Assembly: GCA_039545355.1 (NCBI GenBank)
Contig: BCJJ01000007.1
Location: 1,178,001 to 1,242,000 of the forward strand
Length of the DNA stretch: 64,000 nt
Source of the DNA: Trichosporon coremiiforme
Taxonomy: Eukaryota > Basidiomycota > Tremellomycetes > Trichosporonales > Trichosporonaceae
Reading direction: 5' to 3'
Both the position numbers and the translations under genes were made by a program. The notes beneath the pieces are model-generated. The model did not search any database. It was given only the letters and a program-made list of their open reading frames with translations, and had not been told where the DNA came from. Numbering within the stretch: position 1 is the stretch's first letter; each line of letters opens with the position of its first letter. Positions 48,101 through 59,900 of the stretch are shown here, in pieces.

Positions 48101-48925
48101 TTCTCAGTGTCTCACGAGCATCAGCATAAGGCGAGGGGAGGGGTACCGTTCGCTGGTCAGTCAACATGCCCGGAGGACCCCTCGAACAGCGCCGGGTCTC
48201 CGCGGTGAGGATGCCAACTCGGTCCCCGCCACCACAACCAACCAGCTGCCGTGCCTCGCGCCCGCTGGCGAGCTTCGGGACGCTGCACTACCGCACTAGT
48301 CTCGTTATCTCACCTCCCACAAGGGGTTGTGGCAGCCTGCGACTGTGGCAGCTGTGGGTCTACGATGTATGAACTGCCTCTCGTCGAAGGCGGGTTGATA
48401 TTAGGAAGGTCCGCGGCTCGTAAGATTACCGAGAATCGAAAGTCTACTTCGCCGCTTTTCGGCCGATAGAACACGGTAATGCTCGACTAGTTCTGAACAC
48501 ACCATCTGGGACTCGGACTAGCAGGAGCATACACGGGGTGCTGATAGGTTCCACGCGGCGCTTTCCGAGCGTCCTCCCTTCCCTCCGACGTTCAGACATC
48601 CAAGTATCATCGATACAGAATTCCATTGAGCATTCCACGACCCGATGACGATATGAAGCGATTAGAGATGATAAGCGAGTCATGCGAGGATCAGGCTCCC
48701 TGAATTGACGTGTTGTTTTCGGTATCACGATTCGACTGGGGAGAGTCGGGCGCTCTTTAACCGAGGGGGATTACACGCGCTGGACCGGTCTCTGGATAAG
48801 GCCCGTTCCGTGCTTTTGCCCTCGCTCGCCTCTTAGCCGAAGTACCAGACACCTCTCCGTGTGGAACTCTCCTCCTGGATCATCTGCGCCGCTCTGTCGT
48901 TTTGACATCTCACCAATCCACCAAA
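45146..48925. other. gene-poor stretch between GT17 gene and ETF-alpha
   Basis: No conserved gene was recognised on either strand. The longest frames (188 codons at 47733-48299 plus; 125 at 45641-46018 minus) have no familiar motifs. A 13-bp perfect tandem duplication lies at 47613-47638. The right end should contain the ETF-alpha promoter; the left end contains that of the GT17 gene. Confidence 0.5.
47613..47638. repeat. 13-bp perfect tandem duplication
   Basis: cacaacgactgtc occurs twice head to tail in intergenic DNA. Confidence 0.9.
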
Positions 48926-50393
48926 ATGCTCGCTGCCACTCGTCACTCCGCCCTCCGTGCCGCCCGTCTCTCGACTGTTGCCCAGCGCCGTCTCGCCTCG
49001 ACGCTCGTCTTCCTCGAGCAGAAGGGAGGCAAGCTTAACAACGGTTCATTGTCAGCTGTTACAGCCGCTAAGTCCATCGGCGGAGACGTGAGTATAATGC
49101 TTAGCGAGGGGAGCAAGAGGACGGAGCAGTCCGAAAGAAATGTGCTGACAAGTGAACAGGTTTCTGGTGTCGTTGTCGGTTCCAAGGCTGACATCGATGG
49201 CGTTCTTGAGGAGGTCAAGAAGTGCGTCGGGACTTGGCTCCGGCTCCAACCGGGAGCCGAATTCCACAGTAGCTCTTCGAACTCTCGCTGACGATTAGGA
49301 TCGACGGTCTCTCCAAGGTCTACACCGCCGCTTCGGACGCCTACTCGCACGCTATTGCTGAGAGTGAGTAACACTATGAAACGAGCCTAGAGCGGAGACT
49401 GACTCGACTCAGACGTCGCTCCTCTCCTTGCCGAGGTCGTCAAGTCCAAGGGTGCTACCCACCTCATCGGTGCCCACACCGCTGCCGGCAAGAACATCTT
49501 CCCCCGTCTCGCCGGTACTCTCGATGTCTCCATGGTGAGTTTCTTAACTGGCAACTTTCGCGGCAGTCCGAAATGATTCCCGAGCCGAAAAGCCGAAGTC
49601 CGCTCCGTGTGTCTGTTAACGCTTTAGATCTCCGACATCATCGCCCTCGAGGGTGAGGACACCTTCACTCGCCCCATCTACGCTGGTAACGCCATCCTCA
49701 AGCTCAAGTCTGGCCCCAAGGACACTGTCAAGGTCGTCACCGTCCGTACTACTGCCTTTGACAAGGCTAAGGCCGAGGGTGGCTCCGCCGCTGTTGAGGA
49801 GGTCCCCGCTACCGAGGCTTCCAGTGAGTCTTGATGATCTCTCGGATGCTGTTGCATGCGGGGGAGAAGTCGTAGAAGCCGAAGGCGTTCTGTTCGAGAG
49901 CTTCGCTAACCTTCAGCCCCCACCGAGTTCGTCAACGAGGAGATCGTTGTTTCTTCCCGCCCCGACCTCGGCTCCGCTCCCCGTGTCGTCTCTGGTGGCC
50001 GTGCCCTCAAGAGCAAGGACCAGTTCGACTCCGTTCTTGAGCCCCTCGCTGACGCTCTTGGTGCTGGTAAGTTTCCGTCGAAGGTTATCCGTATAAACTC
50101 GGCTAACTCGTTTTCCAGCTATCGGTGCCTCGCGTGCTGCCGTCGACGCTGGCTACGCCGACAACTCGCTCCAGGTCGGCCAGACCGGTAAGGTCGTTGC
50201 CCCTGAGCTCTACGTTGCCATCGGTATCTCGGGTGCCATCCAGCACCTTGCTGGTATGAAGGAGTCCAAGATGATCGTCGCCATCAACAAGGACGCCGAC
50301 GCTCCCATCTTCCAGGTTGCCGACGTTGGTCTCGTTGCTGACCTCTTCGACGCCGTCCCCGAGATGGTCAAGGAGGTTGAGAAGCAGAAGTAA
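48926..50393 (+). CDS. ETFA: electron transfer flavoprotein alpha subunit, mitochondrial
   Basis: ETF-alpha with ETF-beta accepts electrons from acyl-CoA and amino-acid dehydrogenases in the mitochondrial matrix and passes them to ETF-ubiquinone oxidoreductase. Seven exons: 48926-49087, 49160-49221, 49299-49363, 49413-49534, 49628-49823, 49917-50066, 50119-50393. They join in phase to 343 residues, the usual length. The first 25 residues are Arg/Ser/Ala-rich without acidic residues, a matrix-targeting presequence ([20 protein letters not shown]). The N-terminal domain [16 protein letters not shown] and the C-terminal FAD-binding domain ([49 protein letters not shown]) are intact. The highly split structure contrasts with the neighbouring RAD21, which has one intron. 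Confidence 0.95.
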
Positions 50394-50892
50394 ATCCATA
50401 AAAGTCGGTAGTAGACAGGTGTGCATCGATGCATTAAGGCGTCATTATAGCTCGACTTGCGCAAGCTGGGGCGTTGATGGTGACCGAGTCGGTACGGCTA
50501 CATGACGCGAGGGGCAGTAGGCAGGCGAGAGCGTGGGAAAACGCAGGCATGCGGGGGAGAAGGCAGGACTAGCGGTCCAGTCAGCAAAAGCAATAGGCGC
50601 GCCACCCGGAGGTCTTGGAGACTCAGGGCCTGAAGTCACGCGCGTAACCAGCCACCCATATACCGGACGAAGGATGATTGAGGTTACCCGCTCGAAGTCA
50701 TTTCCTGCTTTTCTCAGTCGCTATCATACCCACCAGCTGTCCATCCACGCCCTAATCCACCTCAGAACACTGCCTACGAGGTAGTTGTGCAACGCATACC
50801 ATCTAGTCGAGTTTCTATCCTCTGCTCAAGCTTCGCCCGCACACAACTTCGCCCGTAAACAACAAATCTGCGCCACTGGACGCGTGCGGACA
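50394..50892. other. intergenic: ETF-alpha 3' end and RAD21 promoter
   Basis: About 500 bases between two codirectional genes. No gene or repeat was seen. Confidence 0.6.
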
Positions 50893-52832
50893 ATGCTCCT
50901 TAACGAGCTTCTCCTCTCCAAGCGGGGCCCGCTGGCCAAGGTCTGGCTCTCCGCTCATCATGAGCGCAAGCTGGGAAAGCGCCAGGCGCTTGCTGTCGAC
51001 ATTGACGAGAGTTGTGGTGAGTTTATTGTGGTGGATGGCTTGGGAAACTGACGTAAACAGATGCTATTCTGACGCAGGACGTCGAGCCTCTCACTCTCCG
51101 TGTTTCTGGACAGCTCATGCTTGGTGTCGTGCGCATCTACGGTCGCAAGGTCCAGTACCTCATGGATGACTGCAAGGAGATGCGTGAGCGGATCACGATG
51201 GCGTTCCGACCGGGAATGGTCGACCTGCCGCAGGACCAGATCCGTGCGTCCAAGAACTCGATCACGTTCACGGAGCTGGCTCCGAACGTCGACATGATTG
51301 ACATTCTTGACTGGTCGTTCCAGGTGCCCACCGCCGACTACGCCCCAAGCAAGAACACGGCGCCGCCGAACCAGACCAACCTTCGCTCGCGCGAGTTCGG
51401 TGCGTTCAACTTCGGACGCCCCGCTGTGCTGTCCATCTACGGTGACGGATCGTCTCGCCAGGGCTCGCCGTTCGGTTCATCCACCTCGCACCTCGACTCC
51501 CAGGACTTCAGGGGTGTCGACCTGGGTCTGAACCTCGAGGAGTGGGACGAGTCGATGGAAATTGGTCGTGATGCCCAGCGCGCTCGTAGCAAGAGTACCG
51601 CTCTTTCTGTCCGCGGATCCAGTGTCATGCGTGACGACCACGCCCCCATGGACACCGACAATTTTGGGGTTGAGGACGACTTCAACCCGGTCGACCTTGA
51701 CCTCGGGCTTGACGACCTTCCCGAGCTCACGTCTGACGGCCCTGCACCTCTCGAGGCTGGAGCCACCGAAGAGGAGCCCCGGCACGTGCGCGAGGCGAGC
51801 ACGCTGTCGACCCCGCCACCCGAGTCACCGCGCGGTGCGAACTTGACGATCGACGTCTCGCCCCGCACGGCGAAGCGCATCGCCGAGGCGCAGCAGCACC
51901 GCCCGAAGCGAGTGCGTGTTGTGCGTGCCGACGAGGAGCTGGAGCTGGCGGACGACGAGTTTGCGCCGCCCAAGGATGAGGACAGCGATATCCTCGGTGT
52001 GGAGCGTTTCATCCCCGCCGATCCCGAGGCTGTGCGGTTGCGCGACATCATTGACGACCCCGCCGCGCACTTTCTTCCGACGATAAAGGTTGACGATGAG
52101 ACAGTCATTTTCGCTGGCCCTAACGGCCTCGCGCCTGAGCTTGCCGAGCTCTTCACGTTCCCCATCAACGTTCTGCGACGAAACCGCGAGCCTGAGCCCG
52201 AGCGCCCGAACAAGCGCGCGCGTTCGCTCACCTCGGAGCTGTCTGACCTTGAGGACGACCCGATGGAGGAGGCTCGTCGCCAGAGCCGCCTTCCCAGCGA
52301 GGCTGGATTCGAGCCCGACTTCGGTGGTGGCTTCGACAACGACATCTCGTTCGACTTTGGCGGCCTTGCCTCGCCCCCGCCAATTGAAGGCGACAAGGTC
52401 CGTGCTCCCTCTCTCGCGCCGTCGATTGCGCAGAGCATCGCTCAGTCTGTGCGCTCCGCGCGCCTCGCCGGTGAGGAGGGCGAGTGCAAGCTCATGATCT
52501 TCGACCCGCGCGTCAGTGCGAGCCAGATGACGAGCGGCAGCGAGGAGACGCAGCGCGACACCGGTGGCGTCAGCAAGAGCACTGGAATGGCGATGGGTCT
52601 TCTGCGTGCCGAGATTGAGGCGATTGAGGCCGAGGACAAGTCTGTCAGCTTCGACGAGCTCTCGCGTGGCGCCTCGAAGCGCGCCGCGTCGACCGGCTTC
52701 TTCGAGCTCCTCGTCCTCGCCACTCGCGACTGCGTCAAGCTCGAGCAGAAGAAGCCCTTTGCCGACATCCACATCCGTGCCAAGGACCGCCTGTGGGAGG
52801 CGACGCCCATGCCCCAGACCCAGACTGCGTAA
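50893..52832 (+). CDS. RAD21: cohesin kleisin subunit Rad21/Scc1
   Basis: Rad21 closes the Smc1-Smc3 ring and is cut by separase at anaphase. Exons 50893-51016 and 51061-52832 join across a 44-nt intron, giving 631 residues. The N-terminal domain that binds the Smc3 neck is strongly conserved: LLNELLLSKRGPLAKVWLSAHHERKL, LRVSGQLMLGVVRIYGRK, MAFRPGMVDLP. The middle is acidic and low-complexity with several candidate separase (E-x-x-R) and phosphorylation sites that I cannot rank. The C-terminal winged helix that binds the Smc1 head is seen as VSFDELSRGASKRAASTGFFELLVLATRDCVKLEQ, followed by HIRAKDRLWE. The N-terminus fits the mitotic paralogue more than Rec8, on general resemblance. Confidence 0.93.
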
Positions 52833-55230
52833 GCAGTTGAAAGTGATGCCGGGCATGTGGGCCATGCGCGCATGCTCGAAGCATGGCCGGTACGCAGGTT
52901 CGCAGATCACCGAGATCGGCGCCGGTGGGAAAGGTACAGCCGCCCGCCGGGCGTCGTATGTGTCGACATGTGTTGTAATGAGGGCGTGGCGGCAATCAGA
53001 GTAGTCAGCGCTTAGCTGTGTGCGGCGACCCGGGTTCGAAAACATACCTCCCCGCTAAGCCTCGCTGCTGCCGTTCCGTCTCCAGCTCCAGCTCCATCTC
53101 TTCCCTCCGCTATACTCTTCTCCTCTCGTTTCTCGTTTCAGAAGTCTACACGAGCGAGCGCCCCGAGCCCCCCCTAGTCTTTGATTTTGTATGTCTCCGG
53201 ATATTGTAGTTGACCCTCATCCTAGTATAGTGATATGCATATGCTATGACTTCGTACACATCTGAGCGTGTCAGTGTGTGGTTGGGAGATAAGATAATGG
53301 AAGAGAGGGCGGGGGTATCTGAATTTCTGGCCTGCCGCTGTACCATGCACGCATATGCACGAAGAGGGTGGTCAGACAATTATTTCGAACTGCCTCCGGC
53401 CCGTCTCCCGAGCTTTCCGAACGGTATGGGCTTGGCAGACCAAGCGAAGCGGTGCCCGAAGCGGTATCCATTACGAGTGGGCTGACACGGTGCAGAGCAC
53501 CGTGGGATCTGGGGTAGGGGGAGTGTGCCGGGGCAGGCTGGAGCAACGCTGGGGAATGGGGGGAAAGGTTTGTAACCTTGCTGCAGAGACGAGGATCGGT
53601 ACTCGGCCGGCACATATCGGCACCTGCTGCGGCACCTGCGGTACACCCGTACACGCGGAGGCACTGCACGCAGGCCCACCTAGCTTGGGGCTCGGTGCGC
53701 GTCGCGGTGCCAAGATCGCCGCTTTGCCTGCCCAAGTGCTGCATGCACTACTGAGTATTGGAGTGCAGCGTAACTCGTGGCTTGTTCCTGTTGCTGCTGG
53801 CACGCCGGCGACCAAATGCGAGTGGGGACGTATATCCCTGATTCCCGCGCACCCTCTGCGCCAGCTACGCAAAAACTTACCCCGCACCACCTTCGTACTG
53901 ACCATACTGGGCGAGCCGTACTTCCCCGCATTCTCTTCCGCTCGCAATGCATACCCCAGTCGCAAGGGACCCTGATCGCTTTTCGAATGCAGCGCGCCAA
54001 CGTACCCAAAGGTCAGATGCAGGTTCGAAATCATCTCGAGCCGTTGCCCATCAGGGGGAGATCGTTTGACCTCCATCCCTTGACATGATCCCTCCGTCTG
54101 CCCGTCTTTGGCCATAACGTTGCGGGCAGCACGCTGAGCTCAGGGCCGGGGCCGGCCCACCCTCTCTACGAGCACTGCGCAGAGGGCTGCAGAGGACAAG
54201 CAGGAGATTGAGTGAGCACGTTGCGGCTCCTGCGGCAACGGAGCTCCCCCCGGCGCCCCCGTTCTGCCCGTTCCGTCCTGTGAGTGGCTCACAGCAGCCC
54301 AGAAGCGGTTCTCGGCGGCACAGTAGCGGTGCATGTGGGATCGCGCCCCGCACTCGCTCCCAGTCACTGCACATGAGTGGCTGTCTGCGGCAGTGGTCGG
54401 GCCACGCCCCCGAACGTACTTCTGGGCCATGTCTGCAACAACCCCGCATCTCGGCGTCTCGCGCGTCTCCTCGCTGCCCTCGAGGGAGGACAAGGGCGAG
54501 ATCTGACGCACCATGAGGGGTCAGTAGTTGCACCGCCCGCAACGAGTCCAGAATACGCCGCTGTCACTTTGCAACGAATTCCAACTCGAATCCGCATGCA
54601 ACTATCAGTAATGATGGCGACTGAACTTGACCAAATACGGCGTATACGGAGACGGTCGTTAACAGCCGTAATTCCTCGGATCGCGGAACACGTAGCACCG
54701 GTGTACCGGGTGAACAATTCAGCCTCTTGCACAGACAACGACGACAGTTCAGCAAGAGCATTCGCGTCTATCTCGCCTGGCTCGCGGGTGTGATGCCTTG
54801 CCTCAGCAGTTGTGTGAGGTGCTGTGTCGTCTCACGCCTCCAGGCCCAGGCCAGACTCTTTGGCGTAACTGGCGTCTGCACGAGCATTTGGACGAGTCGC
54901 TCGGCGCTGTCCTTCTTGGCCATCCTCGCAGACCTCGCGGTGCTCGCGTCTCTCGCTCTCTGGCTGCGTTCTGAATACGTTGAATGCATGTGGGGGTGGT
55001 GGGGAATGTTTTCGAATGGCGGCAACGGCTGGCAACACTGGCTCTGTTGTCTTCCTCGGGTCCTGTGCCTTGGGCAATTGGGCTGGCTGGAACCGCCCGC
55101 TGCGCCCCTGTCCCCCCTTCCTCGCAAGAATCGAAATAGATCACCCTCTCCCCCTCAGGGCCGACCCAGGTTGCCTTCCTTGGGCCAGCTACGTCAGCGC
55201 TTAGCCAACAACCACCACCACCGACGGATC

Positions 55231-55434
55231 ATGCCAGTCCCAGTTCCCCAGCTCGACACGTCGAAGACACCGACGACCGAGGCGAGGTCAGAGATCAGAA
55301 AAAGTCGCGCGCGATTTATAAAGACGCTGCCCTCCAGCAAGAGATCAGCACCATCCCCACCCCCACGTACCATTCGTACACAAACCTCTTCCATCGTTGA
55401 CGCTCCGCCGTTGCCGATTGTATCACATCGGTGA
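55231..55434 (+). CDS. possible small basic protein or first exon, unconfirmed
   Basis: An ATG follows a leader-like CA-rich run (accaccaccaccgacggatc) and opens a 67-codon frame rich in Pro, Ser, Thr and Arg (MPVPVPQLDTSKTPTTEARS). The frame ends exactly at a strong donor (catcg-GTGAGT), so the stop may be intronic. A CTGAC branch and CAG acceptor at 56018 would add seven residues (LPQAPDT) before a TAG, at the cost of a 588-nt intron. I do not recognise the protein. It could also be an upstream frame in the GDH2 leader. Confidence 0.25.
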   Translation: MPVPVPQLDTSKTPTTEARSEIRKSRARFIKTLPSSKRSAPSPPPRTIRTQTSSIVDAPPLPIVSHR

Positions 55435-55485
55435 GTGAATCAGTACCGTGCCTGGCCGCTTTTGGCTGGCTGGCTGGGCATTAAT

Positions 55486-55500
55486 CCCCCCCCCCCCCCC
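55486..55500 (+). repeat. poly-C run (15 C)
   Basis: 15 consecutive C on the plus strand, just downstream of the candidate small gene and upstream of GDH2. Confidence 0.95.
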
Positions 55501-56949
55501 GCACGACCGCATTACGGCTGCCATCCTGGCCATCCTGCTGCTTCTGTCGATTCTGTCGCTTCTGGCAGTTCGAAGGGGCGCAGCGTGTCGTCTTGTTCTG
55601 TGACGCATCCCCTTGTTCTCCCCGATGCGAACGTTGTTCTCGTCGCTGCTTTCTGTGGCGGCAACGAGTTCTGCGCAGACAAAGCGGCAGACGCGGTCCT
55701 GGGTAGCTGGGGATCGAGCTAGGCTGGATGACCGGGCTGGCCGCGCTGGATCCGTCTGGATCGGCTGGATCCGAAGATCCGAGTTGCGACCCCGCAAGCC
55801 TGGACGGTGACCTGGCTCCCCTCCCGTGCCCTCATCCCCCTTGTGGCCTCGTGCCCTCGTGCGCTACCGGTGCCCGGCCCGTGGCCCGCGACTCCAGCTT
55901 GTTGCATCATACATGCGACCCAGCGGTTGCTCGAAACACGCGCAGCCTGCGAGCTCCAGCACTCCAGCACCAGCACACCCACTGTACAATGCAAGCGCTC
56001 AGCTGACCACATTCCCAGACTCCCCCAAGCTCCGGATACCTAGTATTTAGAGCGTGTACAACATCCTCCACTCTTATCTCTTGTCACTATTCTCTGATAG
56101 TGTCGTATAATCAGCGGTAGACTTTCTGGTGAGTACTCAATTCCGTCTTTCCCATTACAGTTAGATCTTGTGTGTGGTGTAGGTTGGAGCAGAGACAAAA
56201 GAGGCAGATCGTATGGGTCATCTGGGTGAACAATCTACGTGTGTACACCTGGTGTGCTGGGCGCTGTCTGACGTGCCGGCGGTCGTGCCGTGCGCCGCGG
56301 CGGAGGGCCGTACGTCACTGGGCGCTGGGACAGAATTACTGTGTCCGCCCATGGCGTGGGCAATGGCGGGCGCGCAATGGCGGGCGCACTGTCTGTGAAC
56401 TCTGGCTGAGCTCTGGCTGTCCAGCCTCTCCTGGCTCCTGGCCTCCTGGGCAGCTCTGCGCGGCTGAGCATAGCAATGCAGCAGCCTTTGAGTGCAGCGA
56501 GGGCGTGCGCAGTGTGCACACTGCACACGAGCACACGTCCCATACGTCCCAGCGAGCCCAGTCTACCCCAGCATTGCCCCAGTGCGTAGCGCACAATGAG
56601 GACGCACGCATTAACGCAACGCCCGTTCCTCACTGTCCCTCGAGCTTCCACCTCCACACACCACTCGACTCCATTCCCCTCTAAAACGAGGCAGCAAACG
56701 CCAGGCAGCTAGTACAGCCAGCCGAGCCCTGCCCCCGCCTGGCCGGGCCCGCTCGCGCTGGCCGTGCTATCGCTACCTGATGGTAGCGGGGCTTCCCCAC
56801 GCCCTTCAGTGCCATATGCCATCATACCCCGTACCCCGCACTCCCACACGACATTGCCTCCCGACATATAAGCTGACGTCCCCCACAGTCTCTCGTTGCC
56901 CTTGTCTTTCCCATCCTCCCACCCTCTCCTCCCCTCCCCACCGTACACA

Positions 56950-59900
56950 ATGGCCACTCCCGTTGCCAGTACCCCCGCCGCTCATGTAAGTTCGCGATCC
57001 AAGCCTCTGAACTATAGCTGACCTCGCAGGGCTCGGCGCTGCCGATTCCTCAGCACCTCAACATCAGCGGCACCCCCAAGTCGGTTACCTCTGACAAGAC
57101 GTGAGTATTCTGCAAGCCAGACGGCAGCGCCGCGGTGCCGTGCCCAGCTTTAGCTCTGCCATTGCCGCACAACCGCCCGCGGATATGCCTCGGTGCACAG
57201 ACATTGGTTGAGTAAGCGCTGACGTCGATCAGTGGTTATGTGCCCTCGCCCTTCCCTGCCAAGGGCCAGCAGCAGGAGGCCGTCGCCGACATCCTCGACA
57301 AGTCCGGCCTCATGCCCCGCGAGCTCGTCCACGGCGAGGTCGACTGGTTCTACAACTCGCTCGGTATCGACAACGGCTACTTGTGAGTGTCGACATGCTG
57401 CAGCTCCGTGCTCGTGCTAGGAGCCCCAGCTATGAGCATGCAGCTCTGTGTGTGAGAACAGGTCACTGACGCTACAGCCTCGCTGAGACCCCTCAGATCA
57501 TCGCGGACCACGTCCTCGCCCTCTACTCGGCCAAGCTCCTTGCTTTCACCAAGCACGACCCCAGCAAGCTCGTGATCGACCTCGAGAAGATCACGACTGA
57601 GGAGGACACGAAGCAGGGCGCCAAGGAAGGCGCCGTCTTCATCCACTCGTCGGCCGCGGGTGTCTCGGCCACTGACGGCCCCGGTGCCAACTGCGAGAAG
57701 CGCATCGATGATGACTTCATTGACAAGTCGACCCCCGAGAAGGCCTGGCGCCTCGAGACCTACCGCTCCGCCGGCTCGGTCTCGGCGACCAGCTCGCAGC
57801 AGCTCCGTTGCTACTTCGTCTCGCCCTGCGAGTTCCCCGGCACCCCCGCCAAGAAGCTCGCGGACGGCTCGACCGACCTCCGCTCCGTCTCGGACAAGGG
57901 CTTCCTCGAGAAGGCCACCCCCAACACCCTCGAGATCTACCAGAAGGTCATGACCGAGGTTGAGCGCCGCGACGGCCCCGTCATCGAGATGTACGAGCTC
58001 GAGGACTCGCGTGAGCACCGCGTCGTCATCGGCTACAAGATGGGCGGCACCCACCGTTACTTCTCGGCCCTCTCGGACCTGTACCACTTCTACGGCCTCT
58101 ACTCGGCCCGCAAGTACGTCGAGCAGTTCGCCAACGGCGTCACCATCATCTCGATGTACCTCAACCCCGTCCCCAACTCGAAGGCGCCCCCCATCGAGCA
58201 CTCGATCCAGCAGATCGTCCGTGAGGCCTCGCTCCTCTACTGTCTCCCGGATAACCCCTTCTTCACCGTCGCTGAGGACAACACCCCCCACGCCGTTCAG
58301 GAGGCTACCTACGCGTACGCTGGCTGGCTCTTCGCCCAGCACTTCCTGAACCGTCTCGGTCCCGCCTACGCTTCCCTCAAGGCCATCCTTAACGAGAATG
58401 ACCCTGACCAGGCCGACGTCCTCGCCAAGATCAAGACCCGTCTTCGTGATGAGACCTTCACCCGCGAGAACATCCGCGACGTCATCCTGAACCACCCCGA
58501 GCTCATCCGCCAGCTCTACATCAACTTCGCCATGGTTCACTACCCGGCGTCTGACGAGGCTTCCCAGCTCACCCCGACGCTCTCGTTCCAGCGCATCAAG
58601 ACCGAGCAGCCCCTCTCCGACGAGGACCTCTACTCGGCCATCTGGAAGGGTGCCCAGAGCCCCCTCGCGGCCCAGATCCTCGAGGCTCTCCTCGTCTTCA
58701 ACAAGCACATCCTCAAGTGCAACTTCTACCAGCCTACCAAGGTCGCGCTCTCCTTCCGCCTCGACCCCGGCTTCCTGCCCGAGGTTGAGTACCCGAAGAA
58801 GCCCTTCGGCATGTTCTTCATCGTCGGCTCGGACTTCCGCGGCTTCCACGTCCGCTTCCGCGATGTCGCCCGTGGTGGTATCCGTATCGTCCGCTCGCGT
58901 GACAAGGAGAACTTCAACTCGAACATCCGCACCCTGTTCGACGAGAACTACAACCTGTCCGCCACCCAGACGCTCAAGAACAAGGACATTCCCGAGGGTG
59001 GATCCAAGGGAACCGTCCTCCCCTCGCTCGGCGCCGACTACTCGCGCTGCTTCGAGAAGTACGTCGACTCGATCCTCGACCTCCTCATCCCCGGCCAGTC
59101 GCCCGGTATCAAGGGCCGCATCGTCGACGTCTCTGGCCGCGAGGAGCCGGAGATCCTCTTCTTCGGTCCCGACGAGGGTACCGCCGACCTCATGGACTGG
59201 GCTGCCCTGCACGCCCGCGCCCGTGGCGCCCCCTGGTGGAAGTCGTTCACCACCGGCAAGTCGGCTGAGAAGCTCGGCGGTATCCCCCACGACAAGTACG
59301 GCATGACCTCGCTCTCGGTCCGCCAGTACATCCTCGGTGTCTACAAGGCCCACGGCCTCAAGGAGAAGGAGGTCACCAAGTTCCAGACTGGTGGCCCTGA
59401 TGGTGACCTCGGTTCCAACGAGATTCTCCTCTCGAGCGACAAGACTGTCGGCATCGTCGACGGCTCTGGCACGATCTACGACCCCAACGGACTCGACCGC
59501 ACCGAGCTCCTCCGCCTCGCCAAGGCGCGCAAGATGATCGTCAACTTTGACGACTCCAAGCTCGGCAAGGGCGGATACAAGGTTCTCGTCGACCAGAAGG
59601 ACGTCAAGCTCCCCACTGGCGAGGTCATCCCCGACGGAACCGTCTTCCGTAACGAGTTCCACCTCCGCGTCAAGGCCGACATCATGGTTCCCTGCGGTGG
59701 CCGCCCTGGCGCCATCGACGTCACCAACATGCACCGCCTGGTCGACGCCGACGGCAAGCCCAACTTCAAGTACATTGTCGAGGGCGCCAACCTGTTTATC
59801 ACGCAGCAGGCGCGTCTCTGGCTCGAGAAGAAGGGCATTGTTCTCTACAAGGACTCGTCTACCAACAAGGGTGGTGTCACCTCGTCTTCGCTCGAGGTTC

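Larger units (their letters stand above)
52833..56949. other. gene-poor stretch between RAD21 and GDH2
   Basis: About 4.1 kb without a recognised conserved gene. The part from about 55.1 kb on is pyrimidine-rich on the plus strand, in keeping with the promoter and leader of GDH2. It contains a 15-base C run (55486-55500), a candidate small gene at 55231-55434 and an isolated intron-like sequence at 56130-56160 (GTGAGT donor, TTACAG acceptor) that might belong to a 5'-leader intron of GDH2. Confidence 0.5.

Noticed and set aside
47733..48299. A 188-codon plus-strand frame in the ETF-alpha upstream desert
   Set aside because: No motif, no leader-like context, composition like the surrounding non-coding DNA.
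51437..53045. Two long minus-strand frames (333 and 406 codons) opposite RAD21
   Set aside because: They are antisense shadows of a codon-biased gene with no recognisable domain; the plus-strand kleisin explains the region.
52980..53045. A box-B-like gggttcgaa sequence suggesting a third tRNA
   Set aside because: No acceptor, D or anticodon stem can be paired around it.
54727..55434. A 235-codon frame with hydrophobic stretches between RAD21 and GDH2
   Set aside because: Its first two thirds are Trp/Cys/Leu-rich noise; only the last 67 codons, after a leader-like ATG, were kept as a weak candidate.
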